This document shows positions 1 through 9,880 of a DNA stretch of 58,408 bases, one piece after another. The stretch is taken from the IMG/VR virus record IMGVR_UViG_3300030104_002502, positions 1-58,408 of that record, one strand, 5' to 3'. Each line of letters begins with the position of its first letter. The first letter of the stretch is position 1. The DNA comes from a virus. The notes beneath the pieces were generated by a model, which was given only the letters and a program-made list of their open reading frames with translations, was not told the origin of the DNA and ran no database searches. Made by a program: the position numbers and the translations under genes.

Positions 1-1
1 C

Positions 2-3000
2 AGATCGATGGGGATGTTGCTTACTACTAACCCAGAACTTAGACAAAGGTTTCAAGAACAAACCGATGAAAATTTATATGACACAGCAGCTTTAGATAAT
101 ACTTTGGCTGAAATACTTGGTTATTCACATAGTAGAGACAAATCTGGGGATATAGTTGTAGAAGTATTGAATGATAGTAATGTACCCGTTTGGTATCAAA
201 ATACAAACGTACAAGACGAAAAATCAACAAAAGAAGCAGCTATAAAATTATTCGGACCAGATGCGAACATTGTTACTAAACCTGTAGAACAACACGTTGA
301 AGAACGAAACAAGGCTATTACTCCCATACAAAAAGAACTTTTTGAGGATGCAGAACAGCAACCTAAAAAACGTAGTATGGACCTTGAGGACCAGCAAACT
401 GCTAAAGAAGATGAAGCATTAATTGCTAGGTATCAAGGGCTTTTAAAAGAAGCAAGAGCAGCAGGCGGAATAGAAAACCTATCTCCACAAAAACAACAGA
501 CTTTAAGACAAGACTTCCAAGCTATTGAACTTATTAGACAGGGAGCAAGCGGTGCTCAAGAAGCGGCCCCAGAAGGCCAACTTCAACAAGAACTTGCAGG
601 TATAGCTTCCCAAGAAGAACAGGTTGATGAATTAGATTTAGCAGCTCTTGATGATCGTATGGCATCTTTTGCAGCTGGTGCAATGGGAGCAACTTCTTTT
701 GAGTCTGAGTTAGTAACAGATGAGCCAGGTTCTAAAGCTGACCCAATTAAATCTTCTAAACACGAGTCTCAAAACACAGAAGACAGACAAAAAGAACAAG
801 GGTGGAAAGGGAATGACTCAACTAGACCCATGAGTACAAAACCAGACAGCGGGGGGCAAGGCGTAACTGCAGCCGAAGCTTACGAAACAAGCAAAGAAAA
901 TGCTTTGGTTTACGCATTTGGTTTTCAACCTGAACTTATTGCTAATATAAAAGACAATATTTATTCAAATTCTCTTCTTAAAAACTTTGCAAAAAGATCT
1001 AAAGAAGCTGGACAGGCATTTTACTTTGATATTATTGAAATTGGACAAGATGAAGACGGCACTCCTCGTCACGGCATGCTTAAGTACACCTTACCGGGTG
1101 AGTTAGATATGGATGTAGAAGTTGCGCATTGGGTAAAAGAAGCAAAAATTACAGCTAGAAAATATAAAGGTTCTCCTTGGACAGTTTTAACTCCAGCAAA
1201 TAAAGAGAAAGGAGAAAAGTCTCAGCCTGTAGATATGCCAAGACTTACTAACTTCGGTCGTGGATATAACAATAGAACCAAAGCTCAAGTTAGTGCTACT
1301 GGCGACTTAGAAACTGCTAACCAAGGCTTTCAAATAGCTGCAGCAGAAGCTTTAGTTTTAGGGTATGAGCTCTTTTGGAATGGTAAACCAATAGCAGAAT
1401 TAACTGCAGAAGAAGAAGCAGAAGCAGTTGTTTACACAAAAGGCCGAGGGGACCAACAATTTTCTATGACAGAACTAGCTGCAGAACGTGGCGAGTTTTC
1501 TGATAGAAGTACTGAATTACAAAATCGTATACAAGACCTTGAAAATGCGCCCGAAGAAATAGCTAAACGAGAAAAAAAGTTAGCAACTTCTAACAGTCTT
1601 TCTGAAGAACAAAGAGCTAAAATAGAAGCAGAAATAAAAGACTTAGAAAATCCAAGAAAGCCATACGAAAGTATTGGACAAGAACTAGCTGCTTTACAAG
1701 TTGCATTAAAAACAGAAGAGGAAGGTACTGCTGCAGAAAGGGATTTAAGTAGGCAACAATTAGCTGGAACCGCTACACAACCTAAAAACCCAGACGAATT
1801 TATAGCTACAGGTGGAGAAAGTGGTGCTGCTGGTGGTACTACTGGCGAGGCTGCTACTGTTCCTGTAAATCAAGATGCTAATCAAGAGCGTACAAGAACA
1901 ATAATTGCTAGAATTCAAAAAAAAATAACCAGGGTAATAAACGAAAATTTGGAAGAGGGTGGATTAGGTAGTTTATATAACAAAATACAAGCTTCAATTA
2001 AAACTAAAGAAGAACGTGTAGAGTTTTTAAAATTTGCAAGCACGATAGACCCTACTACAGGTGTAGTAGAGTCTGTACCTGAACCCGAAAGAAGAAAGGA
2101 AAGAAACCAGCTTGCAGAAGATTTAACCATTTTAAAAAGAGAAAAAGCACGGGTAGAAAAAGAATTAGGTATTGAAGGAAGTATTAGTTTTGTAAGGCAA
2201 TTAGAAACAAAAGGGAGCTATGACCCTGTTTTAGCACAAGGTCCATTGCCAGCACCAGACACCACACAAAAAAACATAGCCCTAGACTCTACAGATATGG
2301 CAGATGCAAGGGTTGCAGACGAGTTTAAAAACAGACCTAAAGACCCTTTACGACCTGAAACTACTAGAAGAGACCCTGTATCTTTTATATCAAAAAAAGT
2401 TACTGAGTCTTTTCAAGATGCTAAATTTTTACCTACAGTTATGAATATTGTTAGGAATGATTTTAAAAACAAGCGTGATATATATATTTTTACTACTGAT
2501 GATGTAGTTAAGTTTAGAGATGTAGGAAACAACCAAGTCTTAAATGAAATTATGAAAGAACAAGAATATATACGCCAGGGTAATGCTGGTGGTAGAATTA
2601 TTAGTTATCGAACTGGAGCAGACGGCGCAGATTTTATAATTATTGATGCTAAAAAAGGCGCAAGCGCTGAAGCAGAAGGCAAAGCAGCTATTTCTCTCAT
2701 GCACGAGTTAGGCCACTCTATTTTAGAACAAGAGTTTTCTATGAGTCTAAAACAAAATAGTAATGCTTATAAGTTACTTGTGGCAAACTTTAAGAAGTTT
2801 GAACTAGAGCAAGATTTAAACTTTCCTGGTATGGAAGGTTCAGAACCTAAAAACATAGCAGCCAGATTTGAAGAACATGGTGCTAACCAAATTGCTAAGT
2901 TTTTACTTGATGAAACCGCAAAAGCAACTGACGGTGGAGAAGCTATTTACAAAAGAATAGCTGCAAAACTAAGAGCTTTCTTTAAAAAGATGTCTCAATC

Positions 3001-5212
3001 ATTTAGAAACAGATTTAAAGTAGATCCGGCTTTTGATGAGTATATAACAAAACTTATTTCTGATAGAAAACGTGGATTAGGTAACCCACAACGTACACCA
3101 AACCGAATGTTCAATAGCGCAATTATAAGAAGTATTGTTATTGATGAGTTACCAAAAATATCTAAAAATGCGGGGTCAAAACCCGCAGTAGAAAGACTAG
3201 CAAGAACAGCAAAAAAACTAGCTGAATCTGAATCTAAGACAGCAAGATGGATTAGAAAAGCGCTTGGCGTAGGTAAAGAAATATCTTATACAGCTGATAA
3301 CATGCTTAGGGGACTTGGGCCTATAGGTGTCAAAATAGCAAACATTTTATATTCTCAATCACAAACAACTAGTGAGTTAGGTTGGAGTAAAGCTAAACAA
3401 CAAAAAATATATGAGTACACAAATAAAATAGCTCGTATTTTAGGTTTTGAAGAACTTAGCGAAGTCACTGATGAAGCTATGGAGATTTTGTATGAAGCAG
3501 AAGATGGCCGAGTAAACACTGATAAACTAAGCCCTAAAGCACGTGAAATTAGAGAGTTTTTATCAAAAATGTATGATGACGAAAACTTTGCAAAGTATGC
3601 TGGCATAAGAAAAATGAGCAATTATTTTCCGCGTTCTATTGCTTTACAAAACATAGAAAACAGCACTGTAATACAAGATAAAGTTGTTGCTTTATTAGTA
3701 GAGTTTAACAAAGGTAAAAAGTTTAAAGACGGCGAAAAAGAGTTTACTATTACCCCTAAAGTTGCAAGAGAAATGGTAAATCTTCTTATATCTGATCCTG
3801 AAAACACTAATATAGATCTTTACAGCGATGCTGGAAAATTTGCATTGGGACTTTCTAAAAGTAGATCTGATGCATTTAGAAACATCCCTACTACAGAATT
3901 AAGAAATGCTGTAGATGAAAAAGACAACTCGGCTCTTGTAAACCCAGCACAAGCTTTGCGTAATTATGTAACTTCTACAATTAAACGAAATGAATTAAAC
4001 AAAAGGGGCGGGGCTAAACGTATACAAGAGTTAATAGATCAGCTTCCTACTGAAAAAGACAAAGAGATTGCTACAAGCATGGTGCTAGCTTCTTTGGGTA
4101 AGATTAACCCAGAGTTATTTGTAAAATACCCTAAATTAAAAACTGCAAACAGTTGGGCTTTAACAGCAAACATTTTTGGCTTGTTGGCTTTAACAGTGTT
4201 TGCATCTTTCCCTGATGTAGCAGGACCTGTGCTTAGGTCTAAAGAACTACCTAAGTTAAGGGAGACAGCAAAAATATTTTATAATGCTTTAAAAGGCGAT
4301 GAAGAAGCCATGCGATTGGCCTACGATATAGGGGCTGTTAGCACCGATGCAATTAACATGATGTTTGTTAATGCGGGTGAAATGGACTACATGACAGAAG
4401 GCTCTAAACGTGCGAATGAAGCTTTTTTTAAATATACAGGGACAGAGTGGTTTACTAAATTTACTAGGGTTTTTGCTGCTGGTATGGGTAAAAGTTTTAT
4501 TATTGAACATGGCAGAAGGGCGCAAGAGGGTGATCAACGTTCTATTAGGTATTTAAAAGAATTAGATTTAACTCCACAAGACGTTGCAGATTGGAACGCT
4601 GGCGAACAATCACTTGAAACCCCTGCTGGTAAAAAAGTAAAAGTAGCTTTATATAGATTTGTAGATGAGTCTATTGTAAGACCCAATGCTTCTGAAAGAC
4701 CTGCTTGGGCTTCAGATCCTAGATTTGCTTTAGTTTGGCAATTAAAAGCTTTCTTCTATGCCTATGGTAAAGTTGTTATTGGTGGTATAGGTCGAGAGAT
4801 GAACGCAAGGAGAGAAGCAGGAGAACCTATGTCTCAATCTGCAGCACCGTTGCTTTTAGCTGCAGCTACTTTGATTCCATTGACTATGCTAGGATTTGAT
4901 TTGCGAGAAAGGTTTAAAGGTGGATTGGCTTGGGCTCTTCCAGGTGTAGACTCTACAGAAAAAAATTATAGAAAATCTTTAGACATGGACTATGGAGAAT
5001 ACTCTATGGAAATACTTGATAGAAGTGGGGCATTAGGACCATTCGCACTTATGCTACCTGTAATTTCTGGCAAAACCTATGGAGATCCTTTCTTTGTTGG
5101 CCCACTAGGACCAACTTTTGAAAAACTATGGGATTTCCCACAGGGTAAATTAAAAATAGATGACTTCATACCGGGCTACAATCAAGTAGGTGGGTTTGAC
5201 AGAGAAAATTAG
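2..5212 (+). CDS. Giant internal virion (ejection) protein with HExxH metallopeptidase motif, 5' end cut by window
   Basis: The frame is open from base 2 and the first ATGs (8, 14) lack a ribosome binding site, so this is the 3' part of a longer gene, about 1736 residues here. It is a mosaic: a charged N-terminal half with Glu/Lys-rich probable coiled coil (about residues 490-720), a zinc-protease motif HELGH at about residue 901 in a hydrophobic helix context, and two hydrophobic stretches near residues 1380-1410 and 1614-1632. This pattern fits the large polyvalent, ejected internal proteins of podoviruses, which enter the cell with the DNA and may carry enzymatic domains. It follows other internal virion genes if the right window end joins base 1. 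Whether the protease acts on virion proteins or the host is not shown. Confidence 0.75.
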   Translation, partial: RSMGMLLTTNPELRQRFQEQTDENLYDTAALDNTLAEILGYSHSRDKSGDIVVEVLNDSNVPVWYQNTNVQDEKSTKEAAIKLFGPDANIVTKPVEQHVEERNKAITPIQKELFEDAEQQPKKRSMDLEDQQTAKEDEALIARYQGLLKEARAAGGIENLSPQKQQTLRQDFQAIELIRQGASGAQEAAPEGQLQQELAGIASQEEQVDELDLAALDDRMASFAAGAMGATSFESELVTDEPGSKADPIKSSKHESQNTEDRQKEQGWKGNDSTRPMSTKPDSGGQGVTAAEAYETSKENALVYAFGFQPELIANIKDNIYSNSLLKNFAKRSKEAGQAFYFDIIEIGQDEDGTPRHGMLKYTLPGELDMDVEVAHWVKEAKITARKYKGSPWTVLTPANKEKGEKSQPVDMPRLTNFGRGYNNRTKAQVSATGDLETANQGFQIAAAEALVLGYELFWNGKPIAELTAEEEAEAVVYTKGRGDQQFSMTELAAERGEFSDRSTELQNRIQDLENAPEEIAKREKKLATSNSLSEEQRAKIEAEIKDLENPRKPYESIGQELAALQVALKTEEEGTAAERDLSRQQLAGTATQPKNPDEFIATGGESGAAGGTTGEAATVPVNQDANQERTRTIIARIQKKITRVINENLEEGGLGSLYNKIQASIKTKEERVEFLKFASTIDPTTGVVESVPEPERRKERNQLAEDLTILKREKARVEKELGIEGSISFVRQLETKGSYDPVLAQGPLPAPDTTQKNIALDSTDMADARVADEFKNRPKDPLRPETTRRDPVSFISKKVTESFQDAKFLPTVMNIVRNDFKNKRDIYIFTTDDVVKFRDVGNNQVLNEIMKEQEYIRQGNAGGRIISYRTGADGADFIIIDAKKGASAEAEGKAAISLMHELGHSILEQEFSMSLKQNSNAYKLLVANFKKFELEQDLNFPGMEGSEPKNIAARFEEHGANQIAKFLLDETAKATDGGEAIYKRIAAKLRAFFKKMSQSFRNRFKVDPAFDEYITKLISDRKRGLGNPQRTPNRMFNSAIIRSIVIDELPKISKNAGSKPAVERLARTAKKLAESESKTARWIRKALGVGKEISYTADNMLRGLGPIGVKIANILYSQSQTTSELGWSKAKQQKIYEYTNKIARILGFEELSEVTDEAMEILYEAEDGRVNTDKLSPKAREIREFLSKMYDDENFAKYAGIRKMSNYFPRSIALQNIENSTVIQDKVVALLVEFNKGKKFKDGEKEFTITPKVAREMVNLLISDPENTNIDLYSDAGKFALGLSKSRSDAFRNIPTTELRNAVDEKDNSALVNPAQALRNYVTSTIKRNELNKRGGAKRIQELIDQLPTEKDKEIATSMVLASLGKINPELFVKYPKLKTANSWALTANIFGLLALTVFASFPDVAGPVLRSKELPKLRETAKIFYNALKGDEEAMRLAYDIGAVSTDAINMMFVNAGEMDYMTEGSKRANEAFFKYTGTEWFTKFTRVFAAGMGKSFIIEHGRRAQEGDQRSIRYLKELDLTPQDVADWNAGEQSLETPAGKKVKVALYRFVDESIVRPNASERPAWASDPRFALVWQLKAFFYAYGKVVIGGIGREMNARREAGEPMSQSAAPLLLAAATLIPLTMLGFDLRERFKGGLAWALPGVDSTEKNYRKSLDMDYGEYSMEILDRSGALGPFALMLPVISGKTYGDPFFVGPLGPTFEKLWDFPQGKLKIDDFIPGYNQVGGFDREN

Positions 5213-5231
5213 GTATAATAAGAGGTAATTT

Positions 5232-5606
5232 ATGGCATATTCAGACACATTAAAATTAGTAGTAGGAGACACTCTCCCACAACTTAACTTTACATTAAAA
5301 GACAGTAATTCTGCGGCATCGGGTTTTACACTAGATGCTGATGATAGTAGTACATGGGAAGCTGTTAATTTAACAAGCGGTACAGTTAGACTAAGAATTA
5401 GAGAAGTTGGCCAAACTACTGTTCTTTCCACTATTACAGCTACTTTAACAAGTGCGGCTAATGGCCAATGCGCAATTAATTTTCCTTCGGGGACTTGGAC
5501 GGCAGCAGGAACCTTCGAGGGAGAACTTGAATACACAACTTCTGGAGGCGGTATACAAACCGTACAAGATTTCATTAAGTTCAAAGTTAGAGAAGACTTT
5601 GATTAA
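5232..5606 (+). CDS. BppU-N-like immunoglobulin-fold baseplate/tail protein
   Basis: A 124-residue protein starting after a GAGG ribosome binding site and overlapping the next gene by one base. The sequence begins with a short strand leading to GDTLPQLNFTLKD, followed by a Thr/Ser-rich beta pattern and a C-terminal segment ending FIKFKVREDF. This is the layout of the BppU N-terminal domain family, in which an Ig-like fold attaches receptor-binding proteins to a baseplate or fibre. It opens the tail-fibre block. Exact role in this short-tailed virion is inferred. Confidence 0.6.
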   Translation: MAYSDTLKLVVGDTLPQLNFTLKDSNSAASGFTLDADDSSTWEAVNLTSGTVRLRIREVGQTTVLSTITATLTSAANGQCAINFPSGTWTAAGTFEGELEYTTSGGGIQTVQDFIKFKVREDFD

Positions 5607-6271
5607 TGGCGTTCAAACAAACAGTTAGTTACGTTGACTTAAAGTCAACCGTTACATTTACAGATATCAATGGGCTTGTACAGTATGTAAATTTGTCTGC
5701 TGTAGATGTAATACTAGATGCTTATTCTAAAGATTTATTTTTTGTTGTAGGGCATCCAAACGCAGAAACAGTCACTATTTCAGAGTCTGTGGCTATTACA
5801 AGTTTTGCTAAAGCGCTAGGAGAAACAGCTACTTTAGAAGAAGAAGCCGCGTTAGCCTTTGCTTTAGGTACACAAACAGAGTCTGTTTCTGTTAGTGAAA
5901 GTTTTAGTAAAGTAGTAAGTTTTGTAAGGGCTTTTTCTGAATCTGTTAGTTTAGTTGATACAGCAAGTAATAGTGACCCTCTAACCACTGATTTTTCAAC
6001 TGGTATAGGACACTCTGCTACACTAAGTGATGTTGTGGCTTTAGCTTATTCAACTACTGTTGCTGATTCAACTTCAATATCAGAGTCATCAGTAACATCT
6101 TTTGCAAAAGCCCTAGCTGAAACGCCGTCTGTTTCAGAAACCTTGGCATATAGTTTTAGTACATCTGCGTCAGATAGTGCTACAATATCTGAGTCGATAA
6201 GTGTTCTACGTATATCTGGTGCAAACAGTGTATTGAATGCATCGCCTCTAAACACTTATAGTTTTAATTAG
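5606..6271 (+). CDS. Ser/Glu-rich repetitive tail-associated protein
   Basis: A 221-residue protein whose N-terminal ~50 residues look folded, followed by degenerate repeats built on SES/ATLSD/SVSES motifs (about residues 55-210), with a repeated SFAKAL element. Such Ser-rich repeats are typical of structural spacer regions in phage fibres. Its ATG overlaps the stop region of the BppU-like gene, so the two are translationally coupled. I do not recognise a catalytic domain. A fibre shaft or linker is the best guess. Confidence 0.55.
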   Translation: MAFKQTVSYVDLKSTVTFTDINGLVQYVNLSAVDVILDAYSKDLFFVVGHPNAETVTISESVAITSFAKALGETATLEEEAALAFALGTQTESVSVSESFSKVVSFVRAFSESVSLVDTASNSDPLTTDFSTGIGHSATLSDVVALAYSTTVADSTSISESSVTSFAKALAETPSVSETLAYSFSTSASDSATISESISVLRISGANSVLNASPLNTYSFN

Positions 6272-6279
6272 GAGAAAAT

Positions 6280-6714
6280 ATGATTAATGATGGTTTTAAT
6301 CTAAAAGGTAAAGTAGAAGTTCGTCTAAATGATGAGGTTGTACGTGAAATTGATAACATAGTTGTTACCGCAGGTAAAAACTTTGTGGCTGCAAGTATGA
6401 TAAAAACAACTTCAAACAGCCCAGCAGCAATGACACACATGGCTATCGGATCTAACACAACCAACCCAGCAGCTGGTGATACTGCGTTAGGAACTGAACT
6501 TGGTAGGGTTGCCCTTACAAGTGGTACGGTTTCTAGTGCTGTAGTAACTTATGTAGCTACATTCCCAGCGGGTACAGGAACAGGTGCAGTGGTAGAAGCA
6601 GGTATTTTAAATGCTTCTTCTGGCGGTACTTTGTTATGTCATACTGAGTTTGATGTAGTTAACAAAGGTTCAGCTGACGCTATTACGATCACTTGGACTG
6701 TTACTGTTAGTTAA
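6280..6714 (+). CDS. Phage tail fibre/collar-type structural protein
   Basis: 144 residues preceded by an AGGAG site. The start resembles widespread phage tail proteins: a short N-terminal segment, then NIVVTAGKNFVAASMI and MTHMAIGSN, then a Thr/Ala-rich beta C-terminus. Proteins of this kind are common in fibre clusters of Vibrio and marine phages. It sits between two fibre-like genes. No enzyme motif is visible. Confidence 0.55.
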   Translation: MINDGFNLKGKVEVRLNDEVVREIDNIVVTAGKNFVAASMIKTTSNSPAAMTHMAIGSNTTNPAAGDTALGTELGRVALTSGTVSSAVVTYVATFPAGTGTGAVVEAGILNASSGGTLLCHTEFDVVNKGSADAITITWTVTVS

Positions 6715-6732
6715 TTTTTAGGAGTTTTTTAA

Positions 6733-8442
6733 ATGGCGAGTATTAAATATACTAACAATGCCACAACAACTCTTTCAGCAGACATAAACAATAGTGTAAC
6801 TAGTGCTAATGTAGCTGATGGATCTGTATTCCCTTCCCTAAGTGCAGGCGAGCACTTTTATTGCACCTTTGATGACGAAACTAATACAGAAATTGTAAAA
6901 GTTACTGCCCGTAGTAGTAATACTTTAACAATTGTAAGAGCCCAAGATAATACTTCTGCAAGAGCATTTAGTTCAGGCGATAAAGCCGAATTAAGACTAA
7001 CTGCGGTTGTACTTGAAGAAGTTAGAGATAACATAAATGCAACAGCAAACAATTCCACTGATGAAACGGTATTTCCAACTTTTGTAGATGGGGCAACAGG
7101 TACGCAAGGAATAGAAACCGATACGGGTTTTACTTATAACCCATCTAGTGGCCTGCTTACAATAGCGGGTGAGCTTGATGCAGGAAGCCTTGATATATCA
7201 GGAGATGCAGATATTGATGGTACTTTAGAAGCTGATGCAATAACTATTGGAGGTGTAACACTAGCTGAAACTATTTCTGACACAGTTGGTGCTATGGTAT
7301 CAAGTAATACTGAAACAGGAATTACAGTTGCCTATCAAGATGCTGATAACACACTAGACTTTACAATTGGCACACTTAATCAAGACACTACAGGTACTGC
7401 TGCTATTGCAACTACAGTTACGATAACAGACAACGAAAGTACAAATGAAGAAAACGCTGTTATATTTACAGCAGGTGGTGATGTAGATGGTGGTAATTTA
7501 GGTTTAGAGTCAGATGGTAATTTAACTTATAATCCAAGTTCAGGAACACTAACTGCAACAGCTTTTGCAGGAGCACTTACAGGTAACGTAACCGGAAACG
7601 CTTCAGGAACTGCAGCAACGGTTACAGGTGCAGCACAATCAAATATTACAAGTCTTGGAACTCTTACAACTCTTACTGTTGATAATGTAATAGTTAATGG
7701 TACTACTATTGGTCATACAGACGATACAGATTTAATGACTCTTGCCGATGGAGTATTGACAGTAGCAGGAGAAGTAGATGCAGCAAGTTTAGATGTTTCA
7801 GGCGATGCTGATATAGACGGGACTTTAGAAGCCGATGCAATTACAGTAGATGGCACAGCTCTTAATGAATTTATAGCAGATACTGTAGGAGCTATGGTTG
7901 GTTCAAATACTGAATCGGGCATAACCGTAGCTTATCAAGATGCAGATAACACTTTAGATTTTACAGTAGGAACATTAAACCAAAACACAACAGGCTCAGC
8001 AGCTACTTTAACAACTGCTAGAACTATTGGTGGGGTAAGTTTTGATGGTTCTGCTAATATTACACCAACAACTTTTGCAACAGCATCTTTTTCAGGTGTA
8101 GTTACAGCAGCAACTTCAGCAAAAATTACACAAGTTGCAATAACATCAAGTTCTAATGCTACAGCTTGGGATGCAGCAGCAGCAGCTAACGCATATTATG
8201 TTACAAGTGAAAATACAACTATATCGGCTCCAAGTAATGCTGTAGAAGGTGCAATTATTTCTGTAGAAATAGCACAAGGTGGTACAGCTAGGACAGTTGC
8301 TTGGAATACTGTGTTTGAATTTGCAGCTTCAACAGCCCCTACGGTTACGGCTACCGCAAACAAAACTGATATATTCTCATTTAGATACAACGGATCTGTG
8401 TGGCAAGAAATAGGCAGAGTCCAGAATATGGCCCAGACCTAA
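6733..8442 (+). CDS. Large beta-rich tail fibre protein with internal duplication
   Basis: 569 residues after an AGGAG ribosome binding site. The N-terminal ~110 residues form a domain typical of phage fibres that ends in LEEVRDNI. Two copies of an 82-residue module then follow, each containing SGDADIDGTLEADAIT and VAYQDADNTLDFT, exactly 200 residues apart. The C-terminal ~120 residues have a head-domain-like Gly/Thr/Ala beta pattern ending FSFRYNGSVWQEIGRV. Ala, Thr and Gly dominate and no enzyme motif is seen. A trimeric adsorption fibre is likely. Confidence 0.7.
   Translation: MASIKYTNNATTTLSADINNSVTSANVADGSVFPSLSAGEHFYCTFDDETNTEIVKVTARSSNTLTIVRAQDNTSARAFSSGDKAELRLTAVVLEEVRDNINATANNSTDETVFPTFVDGATGTQGIETDTGFTYNPSSGLLTIAGELDAGSLDISGDADIDGTLEADAITIGGVTLAETISDTVGAMVSSNTETGITVAYQDADNTLDFTIGTLNQDTTGTAAIATTVTITDNESTNEENAVIFTAGGDVDGGNLGLESDGNLTYNPSSGTLTATAFAGALTGNVTGNASGTAATVTGAAQSNITSLGTLTTLTVDNVIVNGTTIGHTDDTDLMTLADGVLTVAGEVDAASLDVSGDADIDGTLEADAITVDGTALNEFIADTVGAMVGSNTESGITVAYQDADNTLDFTVGTLNQNTTGSAATLTTARTIGGVSFDGSANITPTTFATASFSGVVTAATSAKITQVAITSSSNATAWDAAAAANAYYVTSENTTISAPSNAVEGAIISVEIAQGGTARTVAWNTVFEFAASTAPTVTATANKTDIFSFRYNGSVWQEIGRVQNMAQT
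7159..8004 (+). repeat. Two in-frame 246-bp repeat copies, 600 bp apart, within the fibre gene
   Basis: Copy one covers 7159-7404 and copy two 7759-8004. The encoded 82-residue modules align without gaps over their length and start exactly 600 bases apart, so the intervening 118 residues are part of the duplicated unit or were kept at constant length. The DNA has diverged while the protein stays close, so the duplication is not recent. Confidence 0.8.
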
Positions 8443-8443
8443 A

Positions 8444-9880
8444 ATGGAGGTCCTACAAAGAACGGCAAATCGTGGAAGCATATCTACTGCAGCTTATGAG
8501 ATTGATAACTCTATTTCTTTTGATAAAAACACCAATGAAAGTTTGTATAGAACACCATCAAGTAGTGGCAACCAGCGAACATTTACTTTCTCTGCGTGGG
8601 TAAAATTCTCCCATATTAATACTGGAGTATCTGACTGGTCAACTCTTTATTCGGCAGGTGATTATACATCTACAGGACCCAGTTTTAGAATAGGTCATCA
8701 CACTAATAATTCTTTACAAGTTTCTTTTTATACTAATAGTGCTTACACAGGATATTATCGTACTGATGCTCTTTTTAGAGATTGTTCGGCATGGTATCAT
8801 TTTGTGTGTGCTATAGATACAACACAAGCAACAAATACTAATAGAGTTAAAATTTATGTGAATGGTGAACAAGCATCAACAGATTCTGTAGTTAGTCATA
8901 TAAGTCAAAATTACGATACTGGTGTAAATACAGGAATACAGCATGAACTAGGACTCTTTACCAATGGGGGCAATCCAACAGCTGTAGCTTCAGAATATAT
9001 AGCTGAAACACATTTAATTGATGGACAAGCATTAGCGCCTACAGAGTTTGGAGAAGTTGATAGTGATACTGGTATTTGGATTCCTAAAAAATACACAGGT
9101 TCTTATGGTACAAACGGAGTTTATTTAGATTATGCTGATGCAGGTGATTTGGGTGATGATGAAAGTGGTAATGGAAATGATTACACAGAATACAATATGG
9201 ATGCATCCGACCAAGCAACTGATACACCTACTAATAATTTTTGTACTCTCAACCCTAATGTTAATTTTAAATATGGCACTAATGCAGGTGGAATGATTAA
9301 TGGTGCTACAGTATATGGCGACGATACAGGTGGTGGAGTTGGTGGTGCTTTTGGTACTTTTGGAGTAACAGCGGGTAAATGGTATTGGGAAATGAAACTT
9401 TCACAACAAGTCTCACATTACCCCGGTATTAGTGCTGTTGATGATGGTGCTAATGTTTTAGTTACTTCAGACCCACATGAAGTTAATTCAACATTTAACT
9501 ATAATATATCAGCAGCTAGACGAGAATATTTTAATAGCGGTACAAGAACTTATGGTTCGCTAGATGAATTTGGTGACTTTCATACTCCAGGAGATATTAT
9601 AGCAATAGCTTTAAACATGGACGATAATCAAATTAGCATTTATTGTAATGGTACATTACAAAGTGGTATTGCTAATTCTTCTATTTTTGATGCAGCAAAC
9701 AAAATGGTAGTACCTTTTCATGGCACTATTAATGATGAAGTACAATATAACTTTGGTGGCTATTCAGCATGGACACCATCAAGTGCAGCGACAGATGCTA
9801 ACGGATATGGAACATTCGAGTATGCGCCACCTACAGGCTACTACGCCTTATGCACTAAAAACTTAGCGGAGTACGGATAA
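8444..9880 (+). CDS. LamG-like plus SPRY-like lectin-fold tail protein
   Basis: 478 residues. The N-terminal half (about 15-215) reads as a concanavalin/LamG jelly roll: TFTFSAWVKFS, then WYHFVCAIDTT, KIYVNGEQ and YIAETHLIDGQAL. The second half (about 285-460) carries a B30.2/SPRY-like pattern: GKWYWEMKLS, PGDIIAIALNMD, ISIYCNGTL. Both folds commonly bind glycans or proteins, so a receptor-binding role is inferred. The start follows the previous stop almost directly and has only a weak ribosome binding site, which suggests coupled translation. Confidence 0.7.
   Translation: MEVLQRTANRGSISTAAYEIDNSISFDKNTNESLYRTPSSSGNQRTFTFSAWVKFSHINTGVSDWSTLYSAGDYTSTGPSFRIGHHTNNSLQVSFYTNSAYTGYYRTDALFRDCSAWYHFVCAIDTTQATNTNRVKIYVNGEQASTDSVVSHISQNYDTGVNTGIQHELGLFTNGGNPTAVASEYIAETHLIDGQALAPTEFGEVDSDTGIWIPKKYTGSYGTNGVYLDYADAGDLGDDESGNGNDYTEYNMDASDQATDTPTNNFCTLNPNVNFKYGTNAGGMINGATVYGDDTGGGVGGAFGTFGVTAGKWYWEMKLSQQVSHYPGISAVDDGANVLVTSDPHEVNSTFNYNISAARREYFNSGTRTYGSLDEFGDFHTPGDIIAIALNMDDNQISIYCNGTLQSGIANSSIFDAANKMVVPFHGTINDEVQYNFGGYSAWTPSSAATDANGYGTFEYAPPTGYYALCTKNLAEYG

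Noticed and set aside
5150-5584. 144-codon leftward frame opposite the BppU-like gene
   Set aside because: Lies antisense to a well-supported gene with its own ribosome binding site; hydrophobic shadow composition.
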